Below, piece after piece: positions 6,890 through 8,060 of a DNA stretch of 8,060 bases. The notes below the pieces were generated by a model. It saw only the letters and a program-made list of their open reading frames with translations, did not search any database and was not told the origin of the DNA. Made by a program: the position numbers and the translations under genes. This stretch comes from Actinomycetota bacterium (GTDB taxonomy: Bacteria > Actinomycetota > Actinomycetes > Actinomycetales > Microbacteriaceae): NCBI GenBank assembly GCA_016870695.1, contig VGAV01000095.1, positions 1-8,060 of the forward strand, given 5' to 3'. Position 1 is the stretch's first letter. Each line of letters begins with the position of its first letter.

Positions 6890-7984
6890 TTACTTGTAGC
6901 GGGTTACCGCTTCACGGATAGCGTCGGCATACTCGTAGATGGCGTCCAGTTCGTCGATCGGATGCCGCGTCTCCACCTTCTGCTCGTCGAGCAGACCCAG
7001 ATACTTCTGTCGTCCGTTGAAGTGCAGTCGCGCGATCGGCTTGCGATTGTTGTCGTCGAGCAGCACCGCGAAGTAGCTCTTCGCATCTCGGTGGGTGACG
7101 CGCTGCGGCTTCGTCTCACCGCAGGCAATTGCCTTCACGATCTGGTAACCCTCGAGCTCTTCGAGCGTTGTCTCGATCTCGGTATCGCGGTCAAGGTCGG
7201 CCTGGGCGGCCGTCTCGCTCGACACGATGGTCGGTGCGTCCACGGAGACAGGAAGGGACATGCCTGCGCCTGCGCCCAGAGCCGTCTTCAAGCGGTCGTT
7301 GACGCTCTCGGTCAGGAATTGCCGCGACGCTTTCGTGACGAGCGACGTGAACTGCTCGCGCACCTTCGCGGTGTAGGCGCCCTCGTAGACCCGCTGAGTG
7401 AAGAACTTGATCCACTCGTCGCTCGGCTCGCGGAACTGGCCGGCGATCTCGCGCTTCAGCGCGCCGACATATTTCAGTTCTTCGGCAGCATTGATGATCG
7501 AGTCGAGGTCGAAGTTGTCCTTGCTGAGCTTTTGCACCTCGGGAAGGAGCGTGTCGTCGATGTCGAGCAAATCGAGGACGAGGAACGGTTTTGCATCCAT
7601 CTTGTTCGGCGCGTCCAAATCCGTAAAGAACTGCCAGATGACGCCGTTGGTGAGTGCTGCGATCCGCGCATTGGTTGTCGAGAAGTAGCGGAAGAGCTGC
7701 GACGCGTGCTCGATCTTCGGCGCGCCCGTTGAGGCCTTGCACTCGATCAGGATCTGCACCTCGGCGTCCCGCATGATCGCGTAGTCGACCTTCTCGCCTT
7801 TCTTGATGCCCACGTCGGCGGTGAACTCAGGCACGACCTCCAGGGGGTCGAATACGTCGTATCCGAGGATGGTCGAGATGAAAGGCATAACGAAGGCATT
7901 TTTCGTAGCCTCTTCGGTGCCGATAGCGGCGGCCTGATTGCTGACCTTCGTGGCGAGCGCGGCGAGACGGTCGTTGAACTCCAC
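6890..7984 (-). CDS. Stand-alone HsdR N-terminal-like PD-(D/E)xK nuclease protein (COG4748-like)
   Basis: This 364-aa protein resembles stand-alone proteins carrying the type I restriction HsdR N-terminal nuclease domain. After a helix containing TEEATKN (23-29) comes the nuclease core: GEKVDYAI with D67, ILIECKAS with E81 and K83, and QLFRY at 96-100, matching the QxxxY motif of HsdR nucleases. The catalytic set D-x13-E-x-K is intact. There is no DEAD-box helicase or methylase. A middle helical part (about 140-235) and a low-complexity linker (about 240-275) lead to a conserved C-terminal domain with SYFAVLLDDNNRKPIARLHF (303-322) and QKYLGLLDEQ. Function is unproven; defence against foreign DNA is inferred. 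I chose GTG 7984 because GGGGG lies four bases upstream (7989-7993) and the family homology starts there. In-frame ATGs at 8038 and 8017 lack ribosome-binding sites. Two lines I counted by hand (7141-7200 and 7561-7620) are 62% and 52% GC, lower than the nas operon looks, suggesting acquisition. Its upstream neighbour is outside the window. Confidence 0.82.
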   Translation of the reverse strand: MEFNDRLAALATKVSNQAAAIGTEEATKNAFVMPFISTILGYDVFDPLEVVPEFTADVGIKKGEKVDYAIMRDAEVQILIECKASTGAPKIEHASQLFRYFSTTNARIAALTNGVIWQFFTDLDAPNKMDAKPFLVLDLLDIDDTLLPEVQKLSKDNFDLDSIINAAEELKYVGALKREIAGQFREPSDEWIKFFTQRVYEGAYTAKVREQFTSLVTKASRQFLTESVNDRLKTALGAGAGMSLPVSVDAPTIVSSETAAQADLDRDTEIETTLEELEGYQIVKAIACGETKPQRVTHRDAKSYFAVLLDDNNRKPIARLHFNGRQKYLGLLDEQKVETRHPIDELDAIYEYADAIREAVTRYK

Positions 7985-7996
7985 TTTTCCCCCGTG

Positions 7997-8013
7997 TTGC
8001 TGAGTAACAGCAA
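7997..8013. promoter_or_regulatory. Inverted repeat TTGCTG-n5-CAGCAA before the nuclease gene
   Basis: TTGCTG at 7997-8002 and CAGCAA at 8008-8013 are exact reverse complements around AGTAA. The palindrome ends 12 nt before the chosen GTG start at 7984, just upstream of its GGGGG ribosome-binding site. The location suits an operator or an RNA hairpin affecting initiation. If one of the upstream ATGs were the true start, it would lie inside the coding region instead. Confidence 0.35.
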
Positions 8014-8060
8014 TCATCCTGTCATGACGAAAGTCCATTCGTGGGCATCGACGCGGAGAG

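Noticed and set aside
6855..6899. 14-codon frame (GTG start, MTRLDPDDRRRRYL) where a toxin gene would be expected
   Set aside because: It is too short, has no PIN motif, and runs into the 3' end of the convergent nuclease gene.
7985..8038. 18-residue N-terminal extension of the nuclease protein from ATG 8038 or 8017
   Set aside because: There is no ribosome-binding site at a workable distance, it covers a palindrome, and family similarity begins at the GTG that has GGGGG upstream.

Overview
The window is very GC-rich DNA of actinobacterial character. A member of the Microbacteriaceae such as Microbacterium is the best guess. This rests on strong G/C preference at third codon positions, an actinobacterial-style nitrate assimilation operon, a likely leaderless gene start, and a heavily over-used heptamer (GGATGCC/GGCATCC, 19 sites counted by hand). 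The genus assignment is inference, not proof.

Layout from left to right. Bases 1-549 have no credible gene. They hold six copies of a 16-base repeat (core AACTCCTGA): three in one orientation, then three inverted, around a perfect 13-bp hairpin. Bases 550-5640 are a tight minus-strand operon read from right to left: narK (nitrate/nitrite MFS transporter), then nasA (assimilatory molybdopterin nitrate reductase), then an FAD/NAD(P)H electron-transfer subunit with a C-terminal [2Fe-2S] BFD-like domain. The junctions are 2 nt apart and 8 nt overlapping, so translation is probably coupled. Nitrate is imported by NarK and reduced to nitrite in the cytoplasm by NasA, using electrons passed from NAD(P)H through the flavoprotein. 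No nitrite reductase, cofactor gene or regulator gene lies in the window.

The 416-nt region upstream of narK (5641-6056) holds a leader hairpin and phased GTnAC-like half-sites that could bind GlnR. On the plus strand a small four-helix membrane protein of the DUF3995 type follows (6057-6503), probably from a leaderless transcript. Next comes a decayed excisionase-type HTH antitoxin (6512-6851) with a lost N-terminus, an apparent frameshift and an in-frame TGA. No toxin partner is visible.

The right end (6890-7984, minus strand) encodes a stand-alone nuclease-like protein. It has the HsdR-type PD-(D/E)xK domain with a QxxxY motif but no helicase. A conserved C-terminal domain follows it. This gene looks less GC-rich than the nas operon and nearly lacks the GGATGCC word, so it may be a horizontally acquired defence-type gene. 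It is the least understood functional gene here. I see no convincing complete new multi-gene system.
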